A DNA stretch of 64,000 nucleotides from Pseudomonas abietaniphila. GTDB lineage: Bacteria > Pseudomonadota > Gammaproteobacteria > Pseudomonadales > Pseudomonadaceae. The translations under genes were made by a program, and so were the position numbers. Below the pieces are notes generated by a model. The model was not told where the DNA came from. It saw only the letters and a program-made list of their open reading frames with translations, and did not search any database. Shown piece after piece: positions 48,084 to 57,377 of the stretch; position 1 is the first letter of the stretch; the number at the start of each line of letters is the position of its first letter. The DNA lies in the NCBI RefSeq assembly GCF_039697315.1, contig NZ_CP155619.1, positions 3,348,001-3,412,000 of the forward strand, given 5' to 3'.

Positions 48084-48971
48084 TCAAGAAGGCTCGATCA
48101 TTTTCTGATACAGGCCAAAACACGCCTCGGCCAAGGCCGAACGCGGTGCGGCTCGGCGCATGATCAGCCCCAGCCGAGCCAGTGTCTGGGCGTGCTCGAT
48201 GGGTTGCAGACGCAGATGCTCGGTCAGGGTCTCCAGCCCGCCGTCCAGCGGCATGATCGCGCAACAGAAGCCTCCGTGAACCGCTTGCAGCAGTTGATGC
48301 ACGGCGTCGGTCTGGATCAGCGGCTGTGGCTGCAGGCTTCGGCTGTGGAAGTTGTGATCGATGGACTGGCGAAAGTGCATCCCGCTGGTGAGCATGCCCA
48401 ATGGCAGTTCGATCAGGCTTTCCCAGCTCAGTGGTTCTTCGCCAAAACTGAAGTGACGCTGGTCGTACATCAGCCCCATGCGGGTTTCCGCCAGCTCGAG
48501 TGAATCAAAGCGATCCGTGTCGAGACGATCCAGGTACGAGACGCCGAGGTCCAGCCGATTACTCGCCAGTTGATCGAGGATCTGCTCGGAGCTCAGTGAG
48601 GACAACTCAAAGCGCATGTTCGGGTGAACGGCGTGCAGACGCTGCAGCAAGGGCAGCGGATCGAAGTTCGACAGCGGAACAACGCCCAGACGTAACGTAC
48701 CGACCAGGTGACCGCGACAGGCGGCAGCTTCGGCTTGCAGGCCGTCATACGCCGCCAGTACCGTGCGTGCCCACGCCAGCACCCGCTCACCCGGCGCGGT
48801 AAAACCTTCGAACCGCTGGCCCCGATTGACCAAGGGCAAGTCCAGTTCTTCTTCCAGGCTGCGCAGACGCATAGACAGCGTGGGTTGAGTGATATGGCAA
48901 CGCGCAGCCGCCTGCCCGAAATGGCGGGTTTCATCGAGGGCGATCAGGAATTTCAGCTGTTTGATGTCCAT
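48084..48971 (-). CDS. LysR-family transcriptional regulator upstream of fdhD
   Basis: 295 residues. The helix-turn-helix at about 1-60 has 'LKFLIALDETRHFGQAAARC' and 'TQPTLSMRLRSLEEELDLPL'; a LysR effector domain follows. The ATG at 48971 has GGAG 5 nt upstream. It lies 95 bp upstream of fdhD on the same strand, so it may control that operon or be co-transcribed with it. P. aeruginosa keeps the same order. The effector is unknown. Confidence 0.88.
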   Translation of the reverse strand: MDIKQLKFLIALDETRHFGQAAARCHITQPTLSMRLRSLEEELDLPLVNRGQRFEGFTAPGERVLAWARTVLAAYDGLQAEAAACRGHLVGTLRLGVVPLSNFDPLPLLQRLHAVHPNMRFELSSLSSEQILDQLASNRLDLGVSYLDRLDTDRFDSLELAETRMGLMYDQRHFSFGEEPLSWESLIELPLGMLTSGMHFRQSIDHNFHSRSLQPQPLIQTDAVHQLLQAVHGGFCCAIMPLDGGLETLTEHLRLQPIEHAQTLARLGLIMRRAAPRSALAEACFGLYQKMIEPS

Positions 48972-49135
48972 TGTCACTCCGCAAGGCACAGGGCTGGCCG
49001 GGCGATTCTAGCGCGACAGGATGTCGCACGGGACGTTGATTGCCGATGGGGTCATTGGTCGGATGGACGGAGCGGCGTGTACGACCCGTCTATGGTTGGA
49101 ATTCGGACATCACAAAAACGCAGGGAGAACGGGTT

Positions 49136-49576
49136 ATGAGCCTTTTAAGTTTCGTCAAAGAAGCAGGTGAGAAACTCATTGACCTTCTTACGCCGGGTAA
49201 CGCGAATGCTGGCGAGCAGTTGAAGGAACACATCGCAAAAGTGGGGCTGGGCAATCCAAACGTCCAAGCGACGGTGGAGGGCGACAAGGTCACGCTGACA
49301 GGCGAGGTTGCCAGTCAGGAAGAGAAGGAAAAGATCATTCTCGCCGCAGGCAATATCCAGGGCGTTGGCAGTGTGGATGATCAAATCACTGTAACCGGAC
49401 CTGCAATCGCGGCGGCCAGATTTGTAGTCGTCAAAAAGGGCGACACGCTGAGCGCGATTTCGGTAGCGGTGTATGGCCACGCGAACCAGTACAACAAAAT
49501 CTTCGAAGCCAACAAGCCGATGTTGTCGCACCCGGACAAGATCTATCCAGGACAGACCTTGCGGATTCCGGAGTAA
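49136..49576 (+). CDS. lysM: BON and LysM domain protein (Kbp/YgaU-like)
   Basis: 146 residues without a signal peptide. An N-terminal BON domain (about 28-88, 'VGLGNPNVQATVEGDKVTLT') is followed by a C-terminal LysM domain (about 97-145, 'FVVVKKGDTLSAISVAVYG' and 'HPDKIYPGQTLRIPE'). The E. coli homologue Kbp/YgaU is a cytoplasmic potassium-binding protein induced by osmotic stress. The ATG at 49136 has GGGAGAAC upstream. It is monocistronic and followed by a REP pair. Confidence 0.9.
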   Translation: MSLLSFVKEAGEKLIDLLTPGNANAGEQLKEHIAKVGLGNPNVQATVEGDKVTLTGEVASQEEKEKIILAAGNIQGVGSVDDQITVTGPAIAAARFVVVKKGDTLSAISVAVYGHANQYNKIFEANKPMLSHPDKIYPGQTLRIPE

Positions 49577-49593
49577 CAGATTCGCCATAAAAC

Positions 49594-49687
49594 CTGTGGG
49601 AGCGAGCTTGTTCGCGAAAGGGCCAGCACATCCGCAACATCGTTGGCGGGTGGCATGCGGCATTCGTGAGCAAGCTCACTCCCACAG
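49594..49687. repeat. REP pair
   Basis: Left arm 49594-49618 (CTGTGGGAGCGAGCTTGTTC...) and right arm 49662-49687 (GTGAGCAAGCTCACTCCCAC...) form an imperfect inverted repeat around 43 bp. It separates the convergent lysM and yrfG genes. Confidence 0.85.
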
Positions 49688-49699
49688 AGCATCCAGGAC

Positions 49700-50362
49700 C
49701 TACAGCCCTGCAATCAGCTCCCGATAATCCTCCAGCGCCGCAAACTCCTCCGTATCCTTCGGCCCCTTCTTGCTGTCCGGCTCACGGACCGCGAGCAAAT
49801 GCTTGACCCCATAACGCCCCGCGCTGCGCAGGATCGGCAACGTGTCGTCGATGAACAGACTGCGCGCGGGATCGAAGCCGATGTCGGCGTGCAGCGCGTC
49901 CCAGAACTGCGGATGTTCCTTGGGGTAACCGTAATCGTGGGAGCTGATCAAACGCTCGAAATACGGCGCCAGTTCCAGCCGTTCCATCTTCAGTGACAGT
50001 GAGTCGCGGTGAGCATTGGTGATCATGATCACGCGCTTGCCGGCCTGCTTGATGGCGGCCAGAAACGTCTCGGCATCCGGACGCAGGGCAATCAAGTGCG
50101 CGATCTCGACCTTCAGGTCTTTCACCGAGAGGTTCAGCTCTGCGCTCCAGAAGTCCGTGCAGTACCAGTTCAGCGTGCCGGCGTTTTTCTCGAACAGCGG
50201 CATCAGTTCCATGTGGGCCATGGCGCGGCTGACACCGTGCAGTTCGGCATAGCGCTGGGGCAGGTGCTCCAGCCAGAAATGGTTGTCGAAGTGCAGGTCG
50301 AGCAGCGTTCCGTCCATATCCAGCAGAACGGTGTCGATATCGCGCCAGGGCAAAGAAGGCAT
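49700..50362 (-). CDS. yrfG: GMP/IMP nucleotidase of the HAD family
   Basis: 220-residue HAD hydrolase. Motif I is 'VLLDMDGTLLDLHFDNHFW', motif II 'VIMITNAH', the Lys region 'HDYGYPKEHPQFWD' and motif IV 'SLFIDDTLPILRSAG'. E. coli YrfG dephosphorylates GMP and IMP. The ATG at 50362 fits the family; the frame continues upstream for 16 codons without a good ribosome-binding site. It is divergent from nudE by 95 bp, as in E. coli and other Pseudomonas. Confidence 0.9.
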   Translation of the reverse strand: MPSLPWRDIDTVLLDMDGTLLDLHFDNHFWLEHLPQRYAELHGVSRAMAHMELMPLFEKNAGTLNWYCTDFWSAELNLSVKDLKVEIAHLIALRPDAETFLAAIKQAGKRVIMITNAHRDSLSLKMERLELAPYFERLISSHDYGYPKEHPQFWDALHADIGFDPARSLFIDDTLPILRSAGRYGVKHLLAVREPDSKKGPKDTEEFAALEDYRELIAGL

Positions 50363-50457
50363 ACAGGTCTCTCGGCGATGAATAGTCACTGGGCTTTCCG
50401 ACAAAGACATTCGGAAAAGCCACGGTATAGTACCCCGTCTACGCCAAGGAGCTCGTC

Positions 50458-51024
50458 ATGCGCCAGAAACCCACCGTACTCGCCCGCGAAATTGTCGCGA
50501 GCAGCCGTCTGTTCCGCGTCGAAGAAGTGCAGTTGCGCTTTTCCAATGGCGTGGAGCGTGTATACGAGCGTCTGGTCGGACGCGGCAATGGTTATGGCGC
50601 GGTGATGATCGTAGCGATGCTCGATGCCGAGCACGCGGTGTTGGTCGAAGAGTATTGCGGCGGGACGGACGAGTACGAATTGTCACTGCCCAAAGGCCTG
50701 GTCGAGCCGGGTGAAGATGTGCTGGCAGCGGCCAACCGTGAACTCAAGGAGGAGGCCGGTTATGGCGCCCGCCAGCTTGAACACCTGACGGAGTTGTCAC
50801 TGTCGCCCGGTTACATGAGCCAGAAGATCCAGGTGGTGTTGGCGACCGACCTCTATGAAGAGCGCCTGCCAGGCGATGAGCCTGAGCCGATGCGTGTGGA
50901 CAAGATCAATCTGCGCGAGCTTTCCAGCCTCATTCAACACCCTCAATTCTCGGAAGGCCGCGCGTTGGCTGCGCTGTACCTCGCCCGTGACCTGCTGACC
51001 CAGCGCGGAGTGTTCCAGCCATGA
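50458..51024 (+). CDS. nudE: ADP compounds hydrolase NudE
   Basis: Nudix hydrolase of 188 residues acting on Ap3A, ADP-ribose and NADH-type substrates. The Nudix box is 'GLVEPGEDVLAAANRELKEE' followed by AGYG, with all conserved Gly, Arg and Glu positions. The substrate-specificity strand 'PGYMSQKIQVVLATDLYEE' follows. Start 50458 has AAGGAG upstream. It overlaps cysQ by 4 bp (ATGA), which gives a tight nudE-cysQ operon, the usual arrangement. Confidence 0.95.
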   Translation: MRQKPTVLAREIVASSRLFRVEEVQLRFSNGVERVYERLVGRGNGYGAVMIVAMLDAEHAVLVEEYCGGTDEYELSLPKGLVEPGEDVLAAANRELKEEAGYGARQLEHLTELSLSPGYMSQKIQVVLATDLYEERLPGDEPEPMRVDKINLRELSSLIQHPQFSEGRALAALYLARDLLTQRGVFQP

Positions 51025-51869
51025 CCGACGTATTTGCCCACCTCCCGCACCCATTGCTCGCACCGGTGATCGACCTGTGTCGCCGCGCCGGGGAAGTCAT
51101 CCTGCCGTTCTGGCGCTCGGGCGTGGAAGTCACCGCCAAGTCGGATGACTCGCCTGTCACGGCGGCTGACATTGCGGCTCATGAATTGTTGGTCGCAGGC
51201 TTGAAAGCGTTGGACCCAGGCATTCACATCCTGTCTGAAGAGGACGCCAATATCCCGCTGAGCGAGCGCAGCCAATGGCAGCGCTGGTGGCTGGTTGATC
51301 CTCTGGACGGCACCAAGGAGTTCATTTCCGGCAGCGAAGAGTTCACCGTCAACGTCGCGCTGATCGAGAACGGTCGTGTGGTGTTTGGCGTGGTGTCGAT
51401 GCCGACCAACGACCGCTGTTACTTCGGCGGTGCGGGTCTGGGGGCGTGGCGCAGCGACGATGCCGCTCATGTCGAGCCGATCAGCGTGCGTGACAAGCCG
51501 GCGGCCGGGGAGTCGTTCACGGTCGTGGCCAGCCGTCGTCACTCAAGCCCTGAGCAGGAAAAGCTGCTCGCCGGTTTGTCTGCGGTGGTGGGCGACTTAC
51601 AGCTGACCAATATCGGCAGCTCGTTGAAGTTTTGCCTGCTGGCCGAAGGCGCCGCTGATTGCTACCCGCGCCTGGCGCCTACCTCGCAATGGGACACGGC
51701 CGCCGCACAAGGCGTACTGGAAGGCGCGGGCGGGGTGGTGCTGAACCTGGCGGGCGAGACGTTCGATTATCCGGCGCGAGAATCGCTGCTTAACGGGTTC
51801 TTTCTGGCGCTGCCGGCTGAGGCGGCCTGGCGGGATGCGTTGATTGAGTTGGCGACGTCCGAGAACTGA
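51021..51869 (+). CDS. cysQ: 3'(2'),5'-bisphosphate nucleotidase
   Basis: 282-residue inositol-monophosphatase-fold enzyme that hydrolyses 3'-phosphoadenosine 5'-phosphate formed in sulfate assimilation. Metal-binding motifs are 'LSEEDANIPLSERSQW', 'WLVDPLDGTKEFISG' and, near the C-terminus, 'TSQWDTAAAQGVLEGAGG'. It is translated from an ATG overlapping the nudE stop. Length and motifs are complete. Confidence 0.94.
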   Translation: MTDVFAHLPHPLLAPVIDLCRRAGEVILPFWRSGVEVTAKSDDSPVTAADIAAHELLVAGLKALDPGIHILSEEDANIPLSERSQWQRWWLVDPLDGTKEFISGSEEFTVNVALIENGRVVFGVVSMPTNDRCYFGGAGLGAWRSDDAAHVEPISVRDKPAAGESFTVVASRRHSSPEQEKLLAGLSAVVGDLQLTNIGSSLKFCLLAEGAADCYPRLAPTSQWDTAAAQGVLEGAGGVVLNLAGETFDYPARESLLNGFFLALPAEAAWRDALIELATSEN

Positions 51870-51935
51870 ACGCGAGCGGTATACCTTCAGATCGCAATCC
51901 TGGATCTGTAGCGACTCTGCTTCTGCCCGGAGGGC

Positions 51936-52095
51936 GTGGGAGCGTGGCTTGTCCCGCGATCTGCCGCGAAGCGGCAGTAAAATCGGCAGTCGCGATCATT
52001 CAGGAATACCGCAATTGCCGGATTGGCGACTGCTTCGCAGCCGATCGCGGGACAAGCCACGCTCCTACAGGGACAGGGACAGGGACAGGGACAGA
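51936..52095. repeat. REP pair followed by four tandem ACAGGG copies
   Basis: Arms 51936-51960 (GTGGGAGCGTGGCTTGTCCC...) and 52043-52070 (ATCGCGGGACAAGCCACGCT...) are inverted copies of the same type as at 8666. The right arm runs into (ACAGGG)x4 plus a partial copy at 52067-52095, 16 bp before the end of the YiiD-like gene. No gene is seen in this gap. Confidence 0.85.
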
Positions 52096-52110
52096 TATCA
52101 AATTCCGGTT

Positions 52111-52575
52111 TTAGCGGTGCAGCACGTATTGCCCCACGAATTCCACCGCTGAATCCTCGGATCCCTCGGCGACGATTCTCGTGTTCAACGCCAGCCGCGC
52201 CCGGCCACGGCGTTGGTACATCTTCATGAACTTGTCCCAGGTTGCGTCATCCGGCGCATCGCAAATGGCCACGCCGTCGCGTTTGACGGGCAGCGGATAG
52301 CTGATCTGGCCTTCGTGAATCACGATGTGCCCGTCCTCGATCCCTGCTTCCTTCAAGCGCAGATACAACCAGCCCCAACCCGCCAAGACCGCGCCGCAAT
52401 ACAAGCTGCCGCCAAACAGCGTGCTCTTGTGGTTGATGTTGGGCTCAAGCGGCAAATGCAGGCGCAACGAGTGGTTCTGCCAACTGATGACCTTGACGCC
52501 CATCTCGCGAGTCAGGGGAATGTCCTGATGCAGAACGTCTTCCAGCATTTGCGATGTTGAGTCATTCGTTGTCAT
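52111..52575 (-). CDS. YiiD C-terminal-type hotdog thioesterase
   Basis: 154 residues. The hotdog helix region reads 'HKSTLFGGSLYCGAVLAGWG', as in the thioesterase-like C-terminal domain of YiiD, but here it stands alone without the acetyltransferase domain. The following strands are 'GHIVIHEGQISYPLPVKRDG'. The ATG at 52575 overlaps the end of dctD by 14 bp, so it is probably the last gene of the dctB-dctD transcript. The substrate is unknown. Confidence 0.82.
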   Translation of the reverse strand: MTTNDSTSQMLEDVLHQDIPLTREMGVKVISWQNHSLRLHLPLEPNINHKSTLFGGSLYCGAVLAGWGWLYLRLKEAGIEDGHIVIHEGQISYPLPVKRDGVAICDAPDDATWDKFMKMYQRRGRARLALNTRIVAEGSEDSAVEFVGQYVLHR

Positions 52576-53941
52576 CGGAACCACCGCCGCTGAAATTCAG
52601 GCCATGTTTGCGCAGCTTGTCGTGCAGGGTTTTGCGGGGCACGCCGAGCGCTTCAGCGAGGCTGCGTACCGAACTGTGAGGGCGGGTGAGTTCAGCGGCG
52701 ATCAAGGCGCGTTCGAAGGCTTCGACCTGTTCGCTGAGGCCGCCGCTCGACGACGGCATGTTCGCGTGGGCGGCACCTTCCAGCTCCAGCTCGAGGCCCA
52801 GCGCGAAACGCTCGGCGGCGTTCTGAAGTTCGCGCACGTTGCCTGGCCATGCGTGACGCAGCAGCATGGCCCGATGTCCCGGTTGCAGCTCATGGCGAGG
52901 CAGGCCATGGCGCAGGCTCGCGGCGTCGGCGAAGTGCTGGAACAGCACCAGCGCATCCTCGCCACGCTCGCGCAGCGGGGGAATGCGCAGCGGCGCAACG
53001 TTCAACCGGTAATACAAGTCGGCGCGGAAACGGCCCTGATCGGCCGCGTGACGCAGATCCTCCTTGGTCGCCGCGATGACCCGGATATCCAGCGGAATCT
53101 GCTGGTTGCCGCCCAGTCGCTCGACCACGCGCTCCTGCAAAAGGCGCAGCAGTTTCACCTGCACGTCCATGCTCATGCTCTCGATCTCATCGAGAAACAG
53201 CGTGCCGCCGTTGGCGAATTCGAACTTGCCGATGCGCCGCTTCTGCGCGCCCGTGAACGCCCCGGGTTCGTGCCCGAACAGTTCGCTTTCCACCACCGAC
53301 TCAGCCAGCGCGCCGGCATTGATGGCCACGAACGGCCCTGCACGCCGATTGGACAGATCATGCAGCGCGCGGGCGACGACCTCCTTGCCCGCGCCGGTTT
53401 CGCCCAGAATCAGCACATCGGCTTTGGTCGCCGCGAGTGCGCCGATCTGATCGCGCAGGCGCTGAATCGGCGCTGAGAGCCCGACCAGCCGTGTGCTCAA
53501 TTGCTGACGATCACTGAGCTCCAGGCGCAGGCTTCGGTTGTCCAGCACCAGACGACGCAGCGCCAAGGCGCGTCGCACACTGTCGAGCAACGCATCGCTG
53601 GCGAACGGCTTTTCAAGGAAATCGTAAGCGCCCGCGCGCATGGCTTGCACCGCGAGCGGCACATCGCCGTGCCCGGTGATCAGCAGCACCGGCAACTCCG
53701 GGTCTTGAGCGTGCAACTGGTTCAGCAGTTCAAGCCCGTCGATGCCCGGCATGCGGATATCGCTGACGATCACGCCCGGCCAGTCACGCTCGATGCGTGC
53801 CTGCAGACCTTTGGCGTCGCTCAATGGAAGAATTTTCAGTCCGGCCAGATCCAGAGTCTGGCTCAGCGCCTGACGCAGATGCGGGTCGTCGTCGATCAGC
53901 ACCACCTGAATCCGGCTGTCGATGGCGGTGTCCGTGGTCAT
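52562..53941 (-). CDS. dctD: sigma-54-dependent C4-dicarboxylate response regulator
   Basis: 459-residue NtrC-family activator. The receiver domain has phospho-acceptor Asp61 in 'GVIVSDIRMPGIDGL'. The AAA+ domain has Walker A 'ILGETGAGKEVVARALHDLS', the sigma-54 contact loop GAFTGA and Walker B 'GGTLFLDEIESMS'. A Fis-type helix-turn-helix closes it ('SVRSLAEALGVPRKTLHDKL'). It pairs with dctB, which overlaps by 4 bp upstream. Its target transporter (dctA or dctPQM) is not in the window, unlike in P. aeruginosa where dctPQM follows. Confidence 0.94.
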   Translation of the reverse strand: MTTDTAIDSRIQVVLIDDDPHLRQALSQTLDLAGLKILPLSDAKGLQARIERDWPGVIVSDIRMPGIDGLELLNQLHAQDPELPVLLITGHGDVPLAVQAMRAGAYDFLEKPFASDALLDSVRRALALRRLVLDNRSLRLELSDRQQLSTRLVGLSAPIQRLRDQIGALAATKADVLILGETGAGKEVVARALHDLSNRRAGPFVAINAGALAESVVESELFGHEPGAFTGAQKRRIGKFEFANGGTLFLDEIESMSMDVQVKLLRLLQERVVERLGGNQQIPLDIRVIAATKEDLRHAADQGRFRADLYYRLNVAPLRIPPLRERGEDALVLFQHFADAASLRHGLPRHELQPGHRAMLLRHAWPGNVRELQNAAERFALGLELELEGAAHANMPSSSGGLSEQVEAFERALIAAELTRPHSSVRSLAEALGVPRKTLHDKLRKHGLNFSGGGSDDNE

Positions 53942-55752
53942 GCAGATAGATCCTCTGGCGGTTGAAGACTGACCCCTGAAGCGCCGGTGCGCATACGCAG
54001 CGTTAACAGCGCACCGCCTTCGGGGTGATTGGCGAACAGCAATTCGCCACCCAGGGCGCGCATCAGGGTATCGCAGATCGCAAGGCCAAGGCCCAGCCCC
54101 TGAGTGCGGGTCTTGGTCGTGAAGAAGGGCTCGCGCGCATGCTCCAGCGCCTCACGGGAGAAGCCCGGTCCATTGTCGCGAATGTACAGATTCACGCCTT
54201 CGGCGTTGTGTTCGGCGCTGATCCACAGTTTGCGCGGCGGGCCTTTTTCGGTGAGTGCATCCAGAGCGTTCGCCAGCAAATTACCCAATACCTGGCGCAA
54301 ACGCGTTTCGCCTGCCTGAACCCACAACGTGGCGTCCGGGAGGTCGCGAATCAGCTCGACTTCCATCGCCCTGCGACGCTTGGCGAGCAGGGCCAGGGCA
54401 TCGTCCAGGGCCGGTTGCAGCGCAACGCTTTCCGGCGCATGGCGATCGCGCCGGGCGAATGCTCGCAGGTGCGCGATGATCGAGGCCATGCGCCCGGTCA
54501 GTTCGCTGATCAGCTTGAGATTGCCGCGTGCGTCATCGGTGCGCTGATGGTCCAGCAAGACTTCAGCGTTTTCGGCGTAGCTGCGGATGGCCGCGAGCGG
54601 CTGATTGAGTTCGTGGCTGATGCTGGCCGACATGGTGCCTAGCGCCGACAGTTTTCCGGCCTGAACCAGTTCGTCCTGCGCGCGGAACAGCTCCTGTTGC
54701 GCATGCTCGCGCTCCAGCACTTCCTGGCGCAGCCGTTGGTTCAAACCCTCCAGATCGGCTGTACGCTCGATGACCCGCATTTCCAGGTCCCGCCGTGCCT
54801 TGCCCTCGAAGTTGATACGGTCCAGGTAATGACGACGTCGCTGCATCATGATGCCCAGCAACAGCATGACCACGAGCAGTGTGGCGCCGCCAATGGCGAC
54901 GACGGTGCGCACCGGGCGCGAAACCAGCACTTTGGGCGCCAGGATGCTCACGCTCCAGCCTGTTTCGTCGATGTGCTGGGTCTGGGTCAGCCAGCCATTG
55001 TCATCCAGCTGCAACGGCCGTGGATCACGGGTCGGGTAGGGCTGGATGGCGACGATCGCCTGTTTCTCTTCTTCGCTGAGCGGGCGCGTCGCGCGGAATC
55101 GCCAGTTCGGGTTGGAGGTCAGGATCACCACGCCATTGTGGTCGGTGACCAACAGCTGCTCCGGCGTCTTGCCCCACAGGGTTTCGGTCAGGTCCAGGTC
55201 GACCTTCACCACCAATACGCCAATAACCGTATTGCCCTCGCGCACGGCGGCGGCGAAGAAATAACCGCGTTTGGCTGAGGTCGTGCCCAGGCCGAAGAAG
55301 CGCCCGAGATTGCCTGCCATCGCGTTGCTGAAATAGGGGCGAAACGCAAAATTGCGCCCCACGAAACTGTCGCGTTTGTCCCAGTTCGATGCCGCGAGCG
55401 TGTCGCCGTTGGGCGCCATCAAGTAAATGACTTCGGCGCCGGTCTGTTGCGCAATATTCTTCAACAGTTGGTTGGCGTTGTTCTGGGCTGTGGAGTCCTG
55501 AGGGTTGGCCAGTGTCGCGCGAAGACCGGGCAGATCGCCGAGGATCTGCGGCAGCGTTTCGTAGCGATGCAATGTACCCAGCAGGTTGGCGACGTACAGG
55601 TCCAGCGTCTGGCGATTCTGGCTCAGCAGCTCATTGCGGTAGTAATGCTCTGCCAGGCGTTCGAGGGGCCACAGCAATGGCGCCAGGATCAGCGCTAGCA
55701 ACGCGAGGCTGCGCCAGCGAGGGCGACGAGGGAGTGAAGAGGTGCTGGTCAT
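53938..55752 (-). CDS. dctB: C4-dicarboxylate sensor histidine kinase
   Basis: 604-residue inner-membrane kinase from the ATG at 55752. Membrane helices lie near 14-30 and 290-310 and flank a large periplasmic double-PAS (dCache-like) sensor with 'RNFAFRPYFSNAMAGNLGRF'. A coiled linker, HisKA ('GTMSASISHELNQPLAAIRS') and HATPase ('RLRQVLGNLLANALDALTEK', 'DNGPGFS', 'GLGLGLAICDTLM') follow. It senses succinate, fumarate or malate and phosphorylates DctD. The Shine-Dalgarno sequence before the start is weak. Confidence 0.93.
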   Translation of the reverse strand: MTSTSSLPRRPRWRSLALLALILAPLLWPLERLAEHYYRNELLSQNRQTLDLYVANLLGTLHRYETLPQILGDLPGLRATLANPQDSTAQNNANQLLKNIAQQTGAEVIYLMAPNGDTLAASNWDKRDSFVGRNFAFRPYFSNAMAGNLGRFFGLGTTSAKRGYFFAAAVREGNTVIGVLVVKVDLDLTETLWGKTPEQLLVTDHNGVVILTSNPNWRFRATRPLSEEEKQAIVAIQPYPTRDPRPLQLDDNGWLTQTQHIDETGWSVSILAPKVLVSRPVRTVVAIGGATLLVVMLLLGIMMQRRRHYLDRINFEGKARRDLEMRVIERTADLEGLNQRLRQEVLEREHAQQELFRAQDELVQAGKLSALGTMSASISHELNQPLAAIRSYAENAEVLLDHQRTDDARGNLKLISELTGRMASIIAHLRAFARRDRHAPESVALQPALDDALALLAKRRRAMEVELIRDLPDATLWVQAGETRLRQVLGNLLANALDALTEKGPPRKLWISAEHNAEGVNLYIRDNGPGFSREALEHAREPFFTTKTRTQGLGLGLAICDTLMRALGGELLFANHPEGGALLTLRMRTGASGVSLQPPEDLSA

Positions 55753-55818
55753 GAAATCGCCCGGTGGGTCCGTTGCGATGCCTGCGTGAGGTCTGCGGAT
55801 CAGGGTCGTCTTAGCCGG

Positions 55819-55890
55819 CCTCTTCGCGAGCAAGCTCGGTCCCACAGCGGCAGGTGTAACGCCTTGAAGGAGTGAGCTTGCTCGCGATAG
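55819..55890. repeat. REP halves upstream of dctB
   Basis: TCTTCGCGAGCAAGCTCGGT... (55819-55847) and AGTGAGCTTGCTCGCGATAG (55871-55890) are opposed REP halves with a short 20-bp spacer. They lie between rmlD and dctB. No terminator is evident. Confidence 0.75.
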
Positions 55891-55953
55891 CGTCGGTTCA
55901 GACGATGCAGTGATTCGGACGGGGCCGCTCAGCATCGAGTCGGCCCATTATGC

Positions 55954-56835
55954 CTACCGCTGCTGAGCTAAGCACTCCAGCATTGCATCATGCCAGTCTG
56001 GCTGACTTACGCCCCATTCACGCTGCAGACGGCTGCAGTCAAGGCGTGAGTTGAGCGGGCGTCTGGCCGGTGTCGGATAGGCGCTGGAAGGAATCGGCTC
56101 CAGGGTCGCGCACGGCTTGCCCGCCTTGATCAGTTCCTGACCAATCGCGTTTGCGAAACCGAACCAGGATGTCTCGCCACTGGCGGTCAGATGATAAACA
56201 CCCCATTGCCCCGGCCTGCCGTCACGCCAGCGCTCGATCAATGCGCGTGTGCTGTGCGCGATGGTCCCTGCCCACGTCGGCGCGCCGATCTGATCGGCGA
56301 CGACGGTCAGCTTCTCGCGCTCTTGCAGCAAACGTTGCATGGTCAGCAGGAAATTGCGACCCGTCAGCGAATACACCCAGCTCGTGCGCAGGATCAGTGC
56401 CTGGGCACCGCTCGCCGTGATCGCCTGTTCACCGGCCAGCTTGCTACTGCCATAGATGCCCAGAGGATTGGGCGCATCCGCCTCATTCCACAGACCGTCC
56501 TTGCTGCCGTCAAACACGTAGTCTGTGGAGTAATGAATCAACGGAATGCCCAGCATCGCGGATTCTTCGGCGAACACGCCGGGAGAAGTCGCGTTGATGG
56601 CGAAGGCCAGTTCTGGCTCGCTTTCAGCCTGATCGACGGCCGTGTGCGCGGCGGCATTGATGATCAAGTCCGGCTTGATGTGCCGCACGACGGGCCGGAT
56701 CGACTCAGGCTGACTCAGGTCCAACTGTTCGCGGCCCAGCACGATCAGTTCGCCCAGACCTTTCAGGCTGTTTTGCAGCGCGTGAGAAACCTGGCCGTGC
56801 TGGCCACTGATCAAAATGCGCAGCGACCCGCTCAT
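55954..56835 (-). CDS. rmlD: dTDP-4-dehydrorhamnose reductase
   Basis: 293 residues, last step of dTDP-L-rhamnose synthesis. The nucleotide-binding N-terminus is 'RILISGQHGQVSHALQNSL'; family stretches are 'IINAAAHTAVDQAESEPELA', 'YSTDYVFDGS' and the catalytic 'YGSSKLAGEQA'. Its start overlaps the rmlC stop by 4 bp. It is the last gene of rmlB-rmlA-rmlC-rmlD. The rhamnose supplied goes to lipopolysaccharide core, O antigen or rhamnolipids. Confidence 0.94.
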   Translation of the reverse strand: MSGSLRILISGQHGQVSHALQNSLKGLGELIVLGREQLDLSQPESIRPVVRHIKPDLIINAAAHTAVDQAESEPELAFAINATSPGVFAEESAMLGIPLIHYSTDYVFDGSKDGLWNEADAPNPLGIYGSSKLAGEQAITASGAQALILRTSWVYSLTGRNFLLTMQRLLQEREKLTVVADQIGAPTWAGTIAHSTRALIERWRDGRPGQWGVYHLTASGETSWFGFANAIGQELIKAGKPCATLEPIPSSAYPTPARRPLNSRLDCSRLQREWGVSQPDWHDAMLECLAQQR

Positions 56836-57377
56836 GGAAACAGATCCGCATCTTTGAGCCGCTTACCGACCTGGTCTTTGGCGGACAGCGTGGGTGCCTC
56901 GCTCAAGCGCCAGTTGATGGCCAGGTCCGGGTCGTCCCAGCGAATGCAGCGCTCGGCCGAAGGTGTGTAGTAGTCAGTGGTTTTGTACAGGAACTCGGCG
57001 TAGTCGCTGAGCACGACAAAACCGTGAGCGAAGCCCGGCGGGATCCACAGCTGTTTCGCGTTTTCCGCTGACAGCTCAAGGCCGAACCATTTGCCGAAAT
57101 GCGGTGAGCTGCGGCGGATATCCACCGCGATGTCGAACACGCTGCCTGCGGTTACGCGCACCAGTTTGCCCTGGGCGTTTTCGATTTGATAATGCAGGCC
57201 CCGCAGCACGCCTTTTTGTGAGCGCGAGTGGTTGTCCTGCACGAACTGGGCGCTGATCCCGGTTTTTTCGGCGAAGGTCTTGGCGTTAAAACTCTCGTAG
57301 AAGAAGCCACGCTCATCACCGAATACTTTGGGCTCGATGATGAGGACTTCAGGCAACTCGCTTACGGTCACATTCAC
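56832..57377 (-). CDS. rmlC: dTDP-4-dehydrorhamnose 3,5-epimerase
   Basis: 181-residue cupin that epimerises dTDP-4-keto-6-deoxyglucose at C3 and C5. Active-site motifs are '[20 protein letters not shown]' with the catalytic His, '[20 protein letters not shown]' and '[19 protein letters not shown]'. The ATG overlaps the rmlA stop by 4 bp. Length is standard. Confidence 0.96.
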   Translation of the reverse strand: MNVTVSELPEVLIIEPKVFGDERGFFYESFNAKTFAEKTGISAQFVQDNHSRSQKGVLRGLHYQIENAQGKLVRVTAGSVFDIAVDIRRSSPHFGKWFGLELSAENAKQLWIPPGFAHGFVVLSDYAEFLYKTTDYYTPSAERCIRWDDPDLAINWRLSEAPTLSAKDQVGKRLKDADLFP

